From: Bauldia sp.
GTDB lineage: Bacteria > Pseudomonadota > Alphaproteobacteria > Rhizobiales > Kaistiaceae
Assembly (NCBI GenBank): GCA_022841545.1
Contig: JALHRF010000018.1
Span: 1 to 42,690, forward strand
DNA length: 42,690 nt
Direction: 5' to 3'
Below, one piece after another: positions 1 through 8,169 of the stretch. The position numbers were made by a program, and so were the translations under genes. Position 1 is the first letter of the stretch. Every line of letters starts with the position of its first letter. The notes below the pieces were generated by a model, which did no database searches, had not been told where the DNA came from, and saw nothing but the letters and a program-made list of their open reading frames with translations.

Positions 1-2
1 TG

Positions 3-800
3 CCGCTCGGCGAGATCCTGTTCTTCCGCGGGCTGTTCGCCACCGCTCTCCTGGTGCCGATCGTCATCGCCGCCGACGTGGTCAAGTACGTCCCCCTGCT
101 CTGGAACGCGTCGCTGTTCTGGCGGACCGTATCCGAGGTTTTCGCCGCCATCCTCTTCATCCTCGCGCTCTTCAACATTCCGATCGCCAACATCAACGCC
201 ATTCTCCAGGTCGTCCCGCTCATGGTGACCGCCTGCGCCGCGCTCTTCCTCGGCGAACAGGTGGGCTGGCGGCGCTGGGCGGCGATCATGGTGGGTTTCA
301 TCGGCGTCATGGTGGTGATCCGCCCCGGCCTCGAGGGCTTCGACGTCTGGAGCCTCGTGGCGCTCGGGTCGATGCTCTTCATCACCGTTCGGGACCTCAC
401 GACCCGCACCATGCCGCGCGGCATCCCGGCCCTCCTCGTTGCGCTGGTGACTGCCGTCTCGGTCGCGCTGACCGGCCCGGTCTACAGCCTGGTCGCGGAC
501 GAAACCTGGGTGGCGCCGAGCGGACATTCTCTCCTCCTCGTCGGCGGGGCTGCGGTCTTCCTGATCGGCGGCTATCTGCTCGCGGTCGACTTCATGCGCC
601 ATGGCGACATCGCCGTCGTCGCCCCCTTCCGCTACATCGTCATCCTCTGGGCGATCATCGTCGGCTACCTGGTTTGGGGGGAGGTTCCCGACGAGGCGAT
701 GATCGTCGGCACGGCTCTGATCATCGCGTCCGGGATCTACACGATCCAGCGCGAGCGACGGATCGCCAGGATCGTCGCCGAAAGCGACATCGACCGATGA
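3..800 (+). CDS. DMT superfamily permease, EamA family (5' partial)
   Basis: This is an inner-membrane drug/metabolite transporter; the substrate cannot be told from sequence. The reading frame is open from base 3, and the codons before the internal GTG at 54 read LGEILFFRGLFATALLVP, a typical EamA segment, so the true start lies left of the window. The visible protein has about eight hydrophobic segments in two EamA-like halves. The first half ends with LFLGEQVGWRRWAAIMVGF and the second near residue 200 with GYLVWGEVPDEAMIVGTAL, the two copies of the family's conserved E-x-x-x-x-x-x-x-G signature. The stop codon overlaps the start of the downstream MFS gene (ATGA), so the two transporters are probably translated together. 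Family assignment is firm. Confidence 0.9.
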   Translation, partial: PLGEILFFRGLFATALLVPIVIAADVVKYVPLLWNASLFWRTVSEVFAAILFILALFNIPIANINAILQVVPLMVTACAALFLGEQVGWRRWAAIMVGFIGVMVVIRPGLEGFDVWSLVALGSMLFITVRDLTTRTMPRGIPALLVALVTAVSVALTGPVYSLVADETWVAPSGHSLLLVGGAAVFLIGGYLLAVDFMRHGDIAVVAPFRYIVILWAIIVGYLVWGEVPDEAMIVGTALIIASGIYTIQRERRIARIVAESDIDR

Positions 801-2002
801 TCCCCGCCCCCCTCTGGTCGGCCTCGCCGCGGCTCCTGATCGTTCTCCTCATCGTCGTCTCGTCGCTCAACCCGATCGCGATCAACATGTTCGTGCCGGC
901 CATGCCGAACATCATGCGCGGCCTCGACACCGACCAGGCGACGATCCAGCTGGTGCTTTCCGTCTACCTGTTCTCGACGGCGGTCGCGCAGCTCCTGCTC
1001 GGGCCGCTGTCCGATCGTCACGGGCGGAGGCCGGTGCTGCTCGCCGGGCTCACGGTCTTCGTCGTGGCCAGCATCATCTGCACCACGGCGCAATCGATCG
1101 GCGTGCTGGTGGCCGCACGGGCCGTGCAGGGCTTCGGCGGCTGTGTCGGCATCGTGCTTGGCCGTGCGATCATCCGGGATCGCTACGAGCGCGACCGCGC
1201 AGCCGCCATGATCGGATACGTGACGATGGGGTTCGCCATCTCGCCGATGGTGGGCCCGATCATCGGCGGCCTGCTCAACGACTTCCTCGGCTGGCGCAGC
1301 ATCTTCGGGCTGCTCGCGGCGCTCGGTGTCGTCGTCACGGTCGTTGCGCTCCTGTTCCTGCCGGAAACCCGCGCCGCCGCGACCGACCCGTCGGAGCGGC
1401 CTGGCTTCCTCAAGAGCCTTGCCATCCTCGCGCGCCTGCCCGCCTTCTGGGCCTACGCCCTCACCTGCGCCTTCGGCACCGCCGTCTTCTTCTCCTTTCT
1501 CGGCGGCACGCCCTTCGTCGCGATCGACATGCTCGGCATGACCGGCACGGAATATGGGCTCTACTTCATCCTGGTACCGGGTGGTTTCATGCTCGGCAAC
1601 TTCCTCACCGGGCGGTTCAGCCAGCGTTTCGGCATCTTCGCGCTGGTCGTTACCGGCAGCGTGATCTCGCTGCTTGCCGTAATCGGCATGTTCCTGGCCT
1701 TCCTTGCCGGCTGGTACCACCCGATCGCCCTCTTCCTGCCGATGTATGCCATCGGCTTCGGCAACGGGCTCACGCTCGCCAATGCGCTCGCCGGGGCAGT
1801 CTCGGTGCGCCCGGACCTCGCCGGCGCCGCGTCCGGGTTCGCCGGCGCGATGCAGGTCGGGTCGGGCGGCGTGGCCACTGTCGTGATCGGAGCGCTGCTC
1901 AGCGCAACGCACTCGGTCTTTCCGCTGACGATCTGCATGGCCGTCCTCGCACTCCTCGGGGTCTTTGCCGCGATTTCGACCAGGGTCGCGCGCCAGACCT
2001 GA
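797..2002 (+). CDS. MFS multidrug exporter, Bcr/CflA type
   Basis: A 401-residue major facilitator protein, probably a proton-driven drug exporter in the inner membrane. Twelve hydrophobic segments are visible. The MFS motif A region reads GPLSDRHGRRPVLLAG after TM2, and TM4 contains RAVQGFGGCVGIVLGRAI, which resembles the Bcr/CflA R-x-x-Q-x-x-G signature. Length matches the family (about 400). The open frame extends upstream to 674, but the start at 797 is preferred: it begins just before the first hydrophobic segment and overlaps the stop of the permease gene by ATGA. The upstream extension is rich in Arg, Asp and His and is a shadow of the permease frame. The substrate is unknown. Confidence 0.9.
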   Translation: MIPAPLWSASPRLLIVLLIVVSSLNPIAINMFVPAMPNIMRGLDTDQATIQLVLSVYLFSTAVAQLLLGPLSDRHGRRPVLLAGLTVFVVASIICTTAQSIGVLVAARAVQGFGGCVGIVLGRAIIRDRYERDRAAAMIGYVTMGFAISPMVGPIIGGLLNDFLGWRSIFGLLAALGVVVTVVALLFLPETRAAATDPSERPGFLKSLAILARLPAFWAYALTCAFGTAVFFSFLGGTPFVAIDMLGMTGTEYGLYFILVPGGFMLGNFLTGRFSQRFGIFALVVTGSVISLLAVIGMFLAFLAGWYHPIALFLPMYAIGFGNGLTLANALAGAVSVRPDLAGAASGFAGAMQVGSGGVATVVIGALLSATHSVFPLTICMAVLALLGVFAAISTRVARQT

Positions 2003-2012
2003 CGAGCTTGGA

Positions 2013-3080
2013 CTAGCCCCGCCGCCGCACCATCACCGCAAGCGTAAGATCGTCGAAGGGATAGTCGCCGGGGTGCGCGGCGAGCGCCTTCTGCATCAGC
2101 GCGTACATGCGGTTCGCTGCATTGTCCGCCCCGCCCCTGGCGAAGCGGAACACGCCCGCACGGAGCGTGCTTTCGCTGAAGGCGCGCGTGAACGCGGTGT
2201 AGTCCCTGGCGAACGTCGCCGCGTCTCCGGTCTTGTCGAACGCCACTTGGTAGGGCGAGGCGACCGGCGTGAGCCCGCAATGGATGAGTTCGAGCCGATC
2301 GGCCAGCGGCCCCGCAAGCGGCGCAGTCGCCTCGGCGATCGTCCTCGGCACCACCGGAAAGCAATAACCCGCATACACGTCACTCGGGATTTCGCCGTCG
2401 TCGACAAGCGTCAGAATGCACACGTTCATCAGCGTCATCAGGCCCGCTGCGCTCACCCGAACGGGATCGACGGCGCCGTCGGAGCCCAGCATCTGGACGA
2501 GGAGCACGCCGCCCGGCTGAAGCTCCTCCGCGCGGGCGGCAAGGAAAGACTCCCAGTCGCTCGCCGCCTGCGCGAGGATCTTTGGCAGCTGATCCTGCGG
2601 TGCATCCGAACGATAGAGCGTGCGCGGCATGTCGGTGTCGGTCGGCTGCCGCGAGAGCCAATGCGCGGCCGACCCCGACATGCCGAGCGTGATGCTTGCC
2701 GGCAGCGTCACCCGCTCGAAGAATCCGTGGGGCGCGAACAGCGCCCGCACGGCCGGAAACACCTTGAGATAGCTCTGTGGACCCGCGAGATTGGCGGCGA
2801 GCGTGCCCCAGTCGTTGGTCGGCAGGTCGTTATGGAGCACCGCCATGTCGGTCGCGCCGCGCGCGGCGAGCAGTGTCAGCGCCTCGCCGACGATGGCCAT
2901 CGAGTTCCGCCCCTCCGAGCAGCCGTAGTCGGCGACCGTCGCCTGGCAGCCTGGCGCGACCATCAAGGCAGCGGCGGCCTGCTCCAGCAGCGAATTGCCG
3001 CTCGCCGCGACCTTTGCCTGGAAGGACGAGTTGGCGTCATAGTATCCGCCGCCAACCATTCCCTCGGTTGCACCCGTCAT
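2013..3080 (-). CDS. SABATH-type SAM-dependent carboxyl methyltransferase
   Basis: A 355-residue cytosolic methyltransferase of the SABATH family (plant salicylate/jasmonate/IAA carboxyl methyltransferases and bacterial relatives), which transfers a methyl group from SAM to small carboxylic acids. Visible signatures are DYGCSEGRNSM at residues 51-61 (SAM motif I), LHNDLPTNDWGTL at 82-94 (the family's NDLPxNDF element), and GMSGSAAHWLS, matching the substrate-site S-x-S-x-x-W-L-S block. The frame is open upstream to 3635, but that part is antisense-like and overlaps the next gene. The ATG at 3080 has a purine-rich GGGGAAG upstream. It converges on the MFS gene with only 10 bases between stops. 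The substrate cannot be predicted. Confidence 0.85.
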   Translation of the reverse strand: MTGATEGMVGGGYYDANSSFQAKVAASGNSLLEQAAAALMVAPGCQATVADYGCSEGRNSMAIVGEALTLLAARGATDMAVLHNDLPTNDWGTLAANLAGPQSYLKVFPAVRALFAPHGFFERVTLPASITLGMSGSAAHWLSRQPTDTDMPRTLYRSDAPQDQLPKILAQAASDWESFLAARAEELQPGGVLLVQMLGSDGAVDPVRVSAAGLMTLMNVCILTLVDDGEIPSDVYAGYCFPVVPRTIAEATAPLAGPLADRLELIHCGLTPVASPYQVAFDKTGDAATFARDYTAFTRAFSESTLRAGVFRFARGGADNAANRMYALMQKALAAHPGDYPFDDLTLAVMVRRRG

Positions 3081-3136
3081 CGCTCTTCCCCTTCGCCGCC
3101 CACCCCGATCACTGCTATCGGCCGCCAACGGACAGG

Positions 3137-3796
3137 CTAAGTTCCAGTGGAAACGGCGTCGGCTCGTAGATGTGGCCGCTTGGGCTTTTCGACCGTGTAG
3201 GCTTCGCACTCTTGGAGCAGGCGCGCCATCGCCGGCCGGTCGTTCGCGGCGAGCAGTGGGCAGAGGGTCCCGCTGACGCGATCGAATTCCTCGCGCAAGT
3301 CCGGGCTGGACCATCTGGTGCGGCCGGTCCCCAGTTCGGCGCAAGCCGCACGAGCTGCGTCGAGGTCGCCGCGCGCAATGTCCACGCCCACCCGCAGCAG
3401 CAGGAACAGGTCGAAGGGCTTGAGCGGGAACTTCTCCCGCGACGAGGCAAAGTCGAAAAAGTCGTCGAGCGTCCGGATCGCGCGCAAAGCAGGCTGCCCT
3501 TGTTCCTCGATAGCCTTGATGAGGTCGTCTTGCAGAGTCGGATTGGACCAAAGCCAGCCACCGCTTCCGCGCATCATGCCGCCCCAGCTGATGGGGAACG
3601 TCGTTCGGGGCTCGCAGAGGCTCATCACGGCCCATCGCGGCATGAAGCGCGAAGCTTCACCTGTCCGGTCGATGACGACGCCGCGGGGCACAGGCCGAAC
3701 CGGTTTCAGCATCAGCCACTGACCGACGATGGCGAGGTCATCATGCCTCTCCAGCAGGGGCGAGACAATGCGCTTGACTTGGCGGACTGTCGTCAT
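3137..3796 (-). CDS. Uncharacterised 219-residue protein
   Basis: I do not recognise this protein. It is soluble-looking, with no signal peptide or membrane segment. It begins MTTVRQVKRIVSPLLERHDDLAIVG, then has a Trp/Met-rich stretch (SWGGMMRGSGGWLW) near residues 70-84 and a helical C-terminal half. The composition and absence of internal stops look like a real gene rather than a shadow. It lies 56 bases upstream of the methyltransferase gene on the same strand, so the two may be co-transcribed. The start at 3796 has no strong ribosome binding site. The 203 bases between it and glnE hold nothing I can identify. Confidence 0.55.
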   Translation of the reverse strand: MTTVRQVKRIVSPLLERHDDLAIVGQWLMLKPVRPVPRGVVIDRTGEASRFMPRWAVMSLCEPRTTFPISWGGMMRGSGGWLWSNPTLQDDLIKAIEEQGQPALRAIRTLDDFFDFASSREKFPLKPFDLFLLLRVGVDIARGDLDAARAACAELGTGRTRWSSPDLREEFDRVSGTLCPLLAANDRPAMARLLQECEAYTVEKPKRPHLRADAVSTGT

Positions 3797-3999
3797 CGTG
3801 TTGGTCTTGTCTCGACAATCATGATGCGTCTGGCCGACGGGAAGCTCTCTCCCACTTTCCGCGCGATTTCTGTGGCCCTCGCGAATCCCAGACCGCGCCT
3901 TCCGGTCGTAGACGCAAACCGTGCCTTCGCCGGCGTACGCGAATACGTCGATCCGGACGGAATCTTTCGTGCCGCAGGCCCTCGTAGAGGATATTATTC

Positions 4000-6996
4000 C
4001 TACTGTCGAGGGTTGTCCCGCACCTTCCCGATGATCCGCTCGAAGCTCGCCCGCACCGCGGCCTGTGTGTCCCTCAGATGCCGGTCGAGCGTCGCGAAAT
4101 CCGGTAGCTCGGCCGCCCGTGCGAGCAGGTCGAGCAGGCCGCCCGGCGCTTCGTCCGGAACGAATAGCCCGTCGACACAGAGCCGGAGAAGCTCGGTCAG
4201 CGCCTGGTAGAGCCGAAGCGCGGGAAGGAGCAGTTCGGCCTCACGCGCCGGGAGCAGACCGGCCTTCGCGGCGTTCTGGAGAACGGTCTCCGTCTCGGGC
4301 GACAGGATCCCGGGATGGGTCTTGACGTGGACGAGTTGCAGGTACTGCGCGATGAACTCGATGTCGACCAGTCCACCCGGCGCCTGCTTGAGGTCCCACC
4401 CCCCCTCCCCGCCTTTCTCGTCGGCGATCATGGCGCGCATCTCGAGCACGTCCGCGCGCACTTTCTTTGCGTCTCGCTTCTGCGATAGCGCCTTGCCGAT
4501 CACCCAGTCGATCTTGGACAGGATACGCTTGTCGCCGGCAATCGATCGCGACCGCGTCAGCGCCATGTGCTCCCAGGTCCAGGCCTCCTTCGCCTGATAC
4601 GCGGCGAAGGCATCGATGTGGGTGGCAAGCGGCCCGGACTTGCCGGAGGGCCGAAGCCGGAAGTCGACCTCGTAGAGCGTTCCCTCCGCTGTCGGCGCAG
4701 AAAGCGCCGCGAGCAGGCGCTGTGTCAGGCGCGTGAAATACTGTGGACCGGGTAGCGGTCGCTCGCCGTCGGAGGCTGCGGCGCGCTCGTCGAAGTCGTA
4801 GAGGAAGATCAGGTCGAGGTCGGACGCGGCCGTCATCTCCCGGCCGCCGAGCTTGCCCATGGCGAGCACGGCGACCTCGCCCCCGCGTATCCTGCCATGC
4901 GACTTCTCGAACTCTCGCTTCACTTCGTCGAGGAGCGCCGCGACGATCACTTCGGCAAGGGTGGCGAAGGCCGCGCCCGCGGCCCTTGCGCCGATCGTGC
5001 CCGCAAGCACGCGTACCCCAACCAGAAAGGCCTGCTCCTGACCGAAGATGCGGGCGCGGTTCAGCACATCCTCGTAGCCGTCGGCCTGGGCGAAGGAGAG
5101 CGCGATGCGTTCGGTGAGGATCGTCCGTTCGGGAACCCGGCCGAAGAAGGCCGGCTCGATCAGGGCGTCGAGGACATGCGGCCGGTGAACCACGGTCTCG
5201 GCGAGACGTGGCGCCGTCGCCATCATCGTCGCGAGCAGTCCGAGCAGTCCGGGATTGGAACTCAGCATCGAGAAGAGCTGCACGCCGGCGGGAAGGCGCG
5301 CGAGGAAGCGGTCGAAAGCCGCAAAGGCGGCATCGGCACTGCGGGTGGTCGCCAGCGCCTCGATCAGCGCCGGCACGAATTCGGTGAGCCGCTCCCGTGC
5401 CGTCGCCGAGCGCATCGCGGGATAGCGTCCGAAGTGCCAACCCCGTACGGCGGCCGTCACCTGTTCAGGCTGTGCGTAGCCCAGCTTCGACAGGGTGAAG
5501 AGCGTCTCGGGGTCATCGGAGTCGCCGGTGAAGACCAGGCTCCCCAGCGTCGAGGTCAGCGACGGCGCCGCCTCGAAGAGATCGGCGTAGTGGTCGCGCA
5601 CCTTGGCGAGCGTCTCCGTCAGGGCGGACGCAAAGGTGGACACGTCGTCATACCCGGCCATCGCGGCCACCACCGCCAGCCCGTCCGCATCCTCCGGCAG
5701 CGAGTGGGTCTGCTCGTCGGCGATCATCTGGAGGCAATGCTCGATGCGGCGAAGTTCGGCGTAGGCCGCGGCAAGATCGTCGCGCGTCGCCGCGTCGATC
5801 CACTCTCCCCTGGCCAGCGCGTCGAGCGTCTGAAGTGTGCCGCGGTTGCGCAGTTCGGGATTGCGGCCACCGGCGATGAGCTGCTGGGTCTGGACGAAGA
5901 ACTCGATCTCGCGGATGCCGCCGCGGCCGAGCTTGATGTTATGACCGGCGACCGCGATCTCCTCATGGCCGCGATGATCATGGATCTGGCGCTTGATCGA
6001 GTGGATGTCGCTGATCGCCGCGTAGTCGAGATACTTCCGCCAGATATAGGGCACGAGCTCGCGGAGGAACGCGTCGCCGGCGGCGACATCGCCGGCGATC
6101 GGGCGGGCCTTGATCAGCGCCGCCCGCTCCCAGTTCTGCCCGAGGCTTTCGTAGTACTGGAGCGCCGCGTCGGTCGAGATCGCGATATTGGTGGCGCCCG
6201 GGTCGGGGCGGAGCCGGAGGTCGGTGCGGAAGACGTAGCCATCCTCGGTGTGCTCGTTGAGGATCTGGACCAGCTTCTTCGTGAGGCGGACGAAGAGCAC
6301 CGACGGCTCCTTGTCCTCGGGCAGCTTCGCCACCTCCGGGTCGAACAGGACGATAAGGTCGATGTCGCTCGAATAGTTGAGCTCACCCGCGCCGAGCTTG
6401 CCCATGCCGAGGATGATCCACCCCGAACCGCGCGCCGGATCCGTCCTTTCAGGCAGGGCGATATGCCCGGCCTCTTCGGCCTCCTTGAGGACGAAGCGCG
6501 CCGCCGCCCCGACAGCGGCATCGGCGAAGGCTGTCAGCGCCGATGTCACCTCGACGACGTCCCATATTCCTCCGAGATCCGCGAGCGCGACGAGCAGCGC
6601 CAGTTCCTGCCGCCCGCGCCGGAGGGCGCGCATCAGCTCGGGCTGATCCTCCGCCTTCCACGCTGCCGAGGCTTCGCCGACGATGCGGCCGAGGCTGGCC
6701 TTGGGATCGGCGTCGAGCAGCGCGGCGAGCCTGGCCGGGTCGTCGATCATCAAACCGCGCAGGAACGGCGAATACGCCATCACCGATCCGAGGAAGGCCG
6801 CGAGCTGTTTCTTGCGCTTGAGGCCGGAGAGCGCCTTGACGCCATCCCGCTTCGCAGCCGCAAGCAGTTCGTCCAGGCGAAGTTCGGTGGCCGGAGATGT
6901 CCGGGATCGCGGCTTGATGTCCGCCCACGGGCCAGCGGATGCTCCCTTGGCGGGCCGCTTCACCGAAGAACGGTCGGATCGTGTTGTCGTGCCCAT
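4000..6996 (-). CDS. glnE: Bifunctional glutamine synthetase adenylyltransferase/deadenylase
   Basis: GlnE attaches AMP to, and phosphorolytically removes it from, a Tyr of glutamine synthetase subunits, controlled by PII and glutamine. Both nucleotidyltransferase domains are complete. The N-terminal deadenylase has GMGKLGAGELNYSSDIDLIV around residues 197-216. The C-terminal adenylylase has AMGKLGGREMTAASDLDLIF near residue 710. The length of 998 fits the family. The frame is open to 7173, but the start at 6996 is chosen because the upstream part runs into the DUF1902 gene; the first 35 residues are basic and poorly structured, so a GTG or ATG further in is possible. In related genomes glnE commonly follows a kinase gene of a degP-linked two-component system. 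Here higBA and a HicB-like gene separate them. Confidence 0.95.
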   Translation of the reverse strand: MGTTTRSDRSSVKRPAKGASAGPWADIKPRSRTSPATELRLDELLAAAKRDGVKALSGLKRKKQLAAFLGSVMAYSPFLRGLMIDDPARLAALLDADPKASLGRIVGEASAAWKAEDQPELMRALRRGRQELALLVALADLGGIWDVVEVTSALTAFADAAVGAAARFVLKEAEEAGHIALPERTDPARGSGWIILGMGKLGAGELNYSSDIDLIVLFDPEVAKLPEDKEPSVLFVRLTKKLVQILNEHTEDGYVFRTDLRLRPDPGATNIAISTDAALQYYESLGQNWERAALIKARPIAGDVAAGDAFLRELVPYIWRKYLDYAAISDIHSIKRQIHDHRGHEEIAVAGHNIKLGRGGIREIEFFVQTQQLIAGGRNPELRNRGTLQTLDALARGEWIDAATRDDLAAAYAELRRIEHCLQMIADEQTHSLPEDADGLAVVAAMAGYDDVSTFASALTETLAKVRDHYADLFEAAPSLTSTLGSLVFTGDSDDPETLFTLSKLGYAQPEQVTAAVRGWHFGRYPAMRSATARERLTEFVPALIEALATTRSADAAFAAFDRFLARLPAGVQLFSMLSSNPGLLGLLATMMATAPRLAETVVHRPHVLDALIEPAFFGRVPERTILTERIALSFAQADGYEDVLNRARIFGQEQAFLVGVRVLAGTIGARAAGAAFATLAEVIVAALLDEVKREFEKSHGRIRGGEVAVLAMGKLGGREMTAASDLDLIFLYDFDERAAASDGERPLPGPQYFTRLTQRLLAALSAPTAEGTLYEVDFRLRPSGKSGPLATHIDAFAAYQAKEAWTWEHMALTRSRSIAGDKRILSKIDWVIGKALSQKRDAKKVRADVLEMRAMIADEKGGEGGWDLKQAPGGLVDIEFIAQYLQLVHVKTHPGILSPETETVLQNAAKAGLLPAREAELLLPALRLYQALTELLRLCVDGLFVPDEAPGGLLDLLARAAELPDFATLDRHLRDTQAAVRASFERIIGKVRDNPRQ

Positions 6997-7064
6997 GATC
7001 CGGTCAGACCCAGCAACCCTGCCTCGGAGAGGCGGCGTCCGACCTCCTTGCCATAATCGTTCAC
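6960..7064 (-). pseudogene. Probable hicA-like toxin remnant
   Basis: A GTG codon overlaps the stop of the DUF1902 gene (GTGA), the arrangement expected for a HicB-like/HicA pair. The 34-residue product begins MNDYGKEVGRRLSEAG, which resembles the first helix of HicA toxins that accompany DUF1902 antitoxins. It then stops too early; HicA is usually about 60 residues with a G-S-H catalytic motif. In the +1 frame the next residues are GSDRIM, reminiscent of GSHEIW, so a frameshift plus loss of the His is possible. That stretch also overlaps the presumed N-terminus of glnE. The call rests on a short match and on position only. Confidence 0.35.
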
Positions 7065-7324
7065 GCGGCGTCGCGGATTCGCAGCCGCGTGCTCGCATGC
7101 GCAATCGACTCGATGCGTCGGTCATGATTGCGGGCCTCAATGCCGTCGGCCTCGTCGAGCACCCCTTCGTCAATGAGGTCCTGGACGATTGGAGGCAGCA
7201 AATCGATCAGCGCTTCGAGCGTGTCGGCCTCGGCATTCAAGCCCGGTACATCGCTCGATTCGACATGCCAGACGCCGGCCTCTTCATCCCGCGCTGCCTT
7301 CACGACAATGAGCTGACCGGACAT
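7061..7324 (-). CDS. DUF1902 (HicB-like antitoxin fold) protein
   Basis: An 87-residue protein. The first 55 residues (MSGQLIVVKAARDEEAGVWH, followed by a DVPGLNAEADTLEAL block) match the partial RNase H-like HicB fold of DUF1902, a family usually found as an antitoxin with HicA mRNA interferases. There is no DNA-binding C-terminal domain, only an Arg-rich tail. The ATG at 7324 is the first in frame and follows the divergent space shared with higB. The partner toxin downstream appears truncated, so the gene may be an orphan antitoxin. Family is fairly certain from the N-terminal pattern; function is inferred. Confidence 0.75.
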   Translation of the reverse strand: MSGQLIVVKAARDEEAGVWHVESSDVPGLNAEADTLEALIDLLPPIVQDLIDEGVLDEADGIEARNHDRRIESIAHASTRLRIRDAA

Positions 7325-7568
7325 CGTCTTCCCCGCGCAGTTCGCACACCGCCTAGCCTCGGTCGTTGATATAGGACGGGTCGCCGTACATCAACGCACG
7401 AAGGCTCCGCTCCCTGCCGGCCTTTGGGATCCAACCCCTGTGCCGGCAATGCCCACCCCGGCAGAACGGCCGTTGCCCAGTCAACGCCGACACCAGCGAG
7501 ACGGGCCTGTGACAGACGATCGGTCAGCGGATGCTGGACGTCTGTCTGCTATCTGCTTGCATATCCCG

Positions 7569-7847
7569 GTGATCAGATCCATCAGGAGCAAGCCGCTCGC
7601 CGACTTGTGGGCCAATGGAACCACGGCGAAGATCGATCGCCGCCTGCACGGTCGCATCCTGTTGATATTGGATCGCCTGGATGCGTCCGCAGTTCCGGAG
7701 CAGATGAATTTGCCCGGCTTCGACTTCCACGCGCTCCGGGGTTTCGATCCGACGCGCGACACGGTGCACGTCAATGGCCCGTGGTGCATCACATTCGAGT
7801 TCGAGGGTGAGGATGCCTGTCGCATCGACCTCGAGCAGTATCACTAG
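7569..7847 (+). CDS. higB: HigB-family toxin (RelE superfamily mRNA interferase)
   Basis: A 92-residue RelE/HigB-type ribosome-dependent endoribonuclease. The C-terminal half carries the family block MNLPGFDFHALRGF, then a HVNGPWCITFEFEG segment and the terminal DLEQYH, all strongly characteristic. The frame is open to 7440, but residues before VIRSIRSKPL have no counterpart in the family (usual length about 92), so the GTG at 7569 is chosen. It lies 10 bases upstream of higA, the toxin-first order typical of HigBA. The pair sits between glnE and the kinase gene, in the opposite direction to both, which suggests insertion. Confidence 0.9.
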   Translation: MIRSIRSKPLADLWANGTTAKIDRRLHGRILLILDRLDASAVPEQMNLPGFDFHALRGFDPTRDTVHVNGPWCITFEFEGEDACRIDLEQYH

Positions 7848-7857
7848 GGATGACCGG

Positions 7858-8169
7858 ATGACCGAGTACCGAGCCAAACGCAATCCGGACCGCTGCCCCG
7901 CGCATCCGGGCGAACTCCTCCGCGAGGTGGTGATTCCCGCTACGGGCCGCGGCCGGACGGAGATCGCAACGCTTCTCGGAGTCTCGCGGCAGCACCTTCA
8001 CGACATTCTTTCCGAAAGGAAGCCGGTGTCGCCGGCCATGGCCGCCCGACTAGGCAAGCTGTTCGGCGACGGCGCCGGACCCTGGGTCCGCATGCAGGCC
8101 GCCCATGACGCGTGGCACGCCGAGCGGGACACCGACACGAGCGCGATCCAGACGATCAAGGCGGCGTAA
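7858..8169 (+). CDS. higA: HigA-family antitoxin, XRE helix-turn-helix
   Basis: A 103-residue antitoxin that neutralises HigB and usually represses its own operon. Visible: AHPGELLREVVIPATG (HigA N-terminal signature) and the helix-turn-helix TEIATLLGVSRQHLHDIL followed by PVSPAMAARLGKLFG. The longer frame from 7774 overlaps higB and begins with a Ser-rich non-family stretch; the ATG at 7858 puts the start 10 bases after higB. The 3' end overlaps the convergent kinase gene by 14 bases (8156-8169), so the insertion left both coding ends tightly packed. Confidence 0.9.
   Translation: MTEYRAKRNPDRCPAHPGELLREVVIPATGRGRTEIATLLGVSRQHLHDILSERKPVSPAMAARLGKLFGDGAGPWVRMQAAHDAWHAERDTDTSAIQTIKAA

Noticed and set aside
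737-1912. A 391-codon minus-strand frame under the MFS gene
   Set aside because: Charged, low-complexity shadow; the plus strand gives a complete 12-TM transporter.
3797-3999. Small gene or RNA between glnE and the 219-residue protein
   Set aside because: No frame with plausible composition and no stable hairpin with a T-tract; left as empty.
4897-7056. A 719-codon plus-strand frame opposite glnE
   Set aside because: It is the antisense shadow of glnE: high-GC codon bias opens the opposite strand, the product is Arg/Glu/His/Gly-rich with no domain, while the minus strand has complete GlnE motifs.
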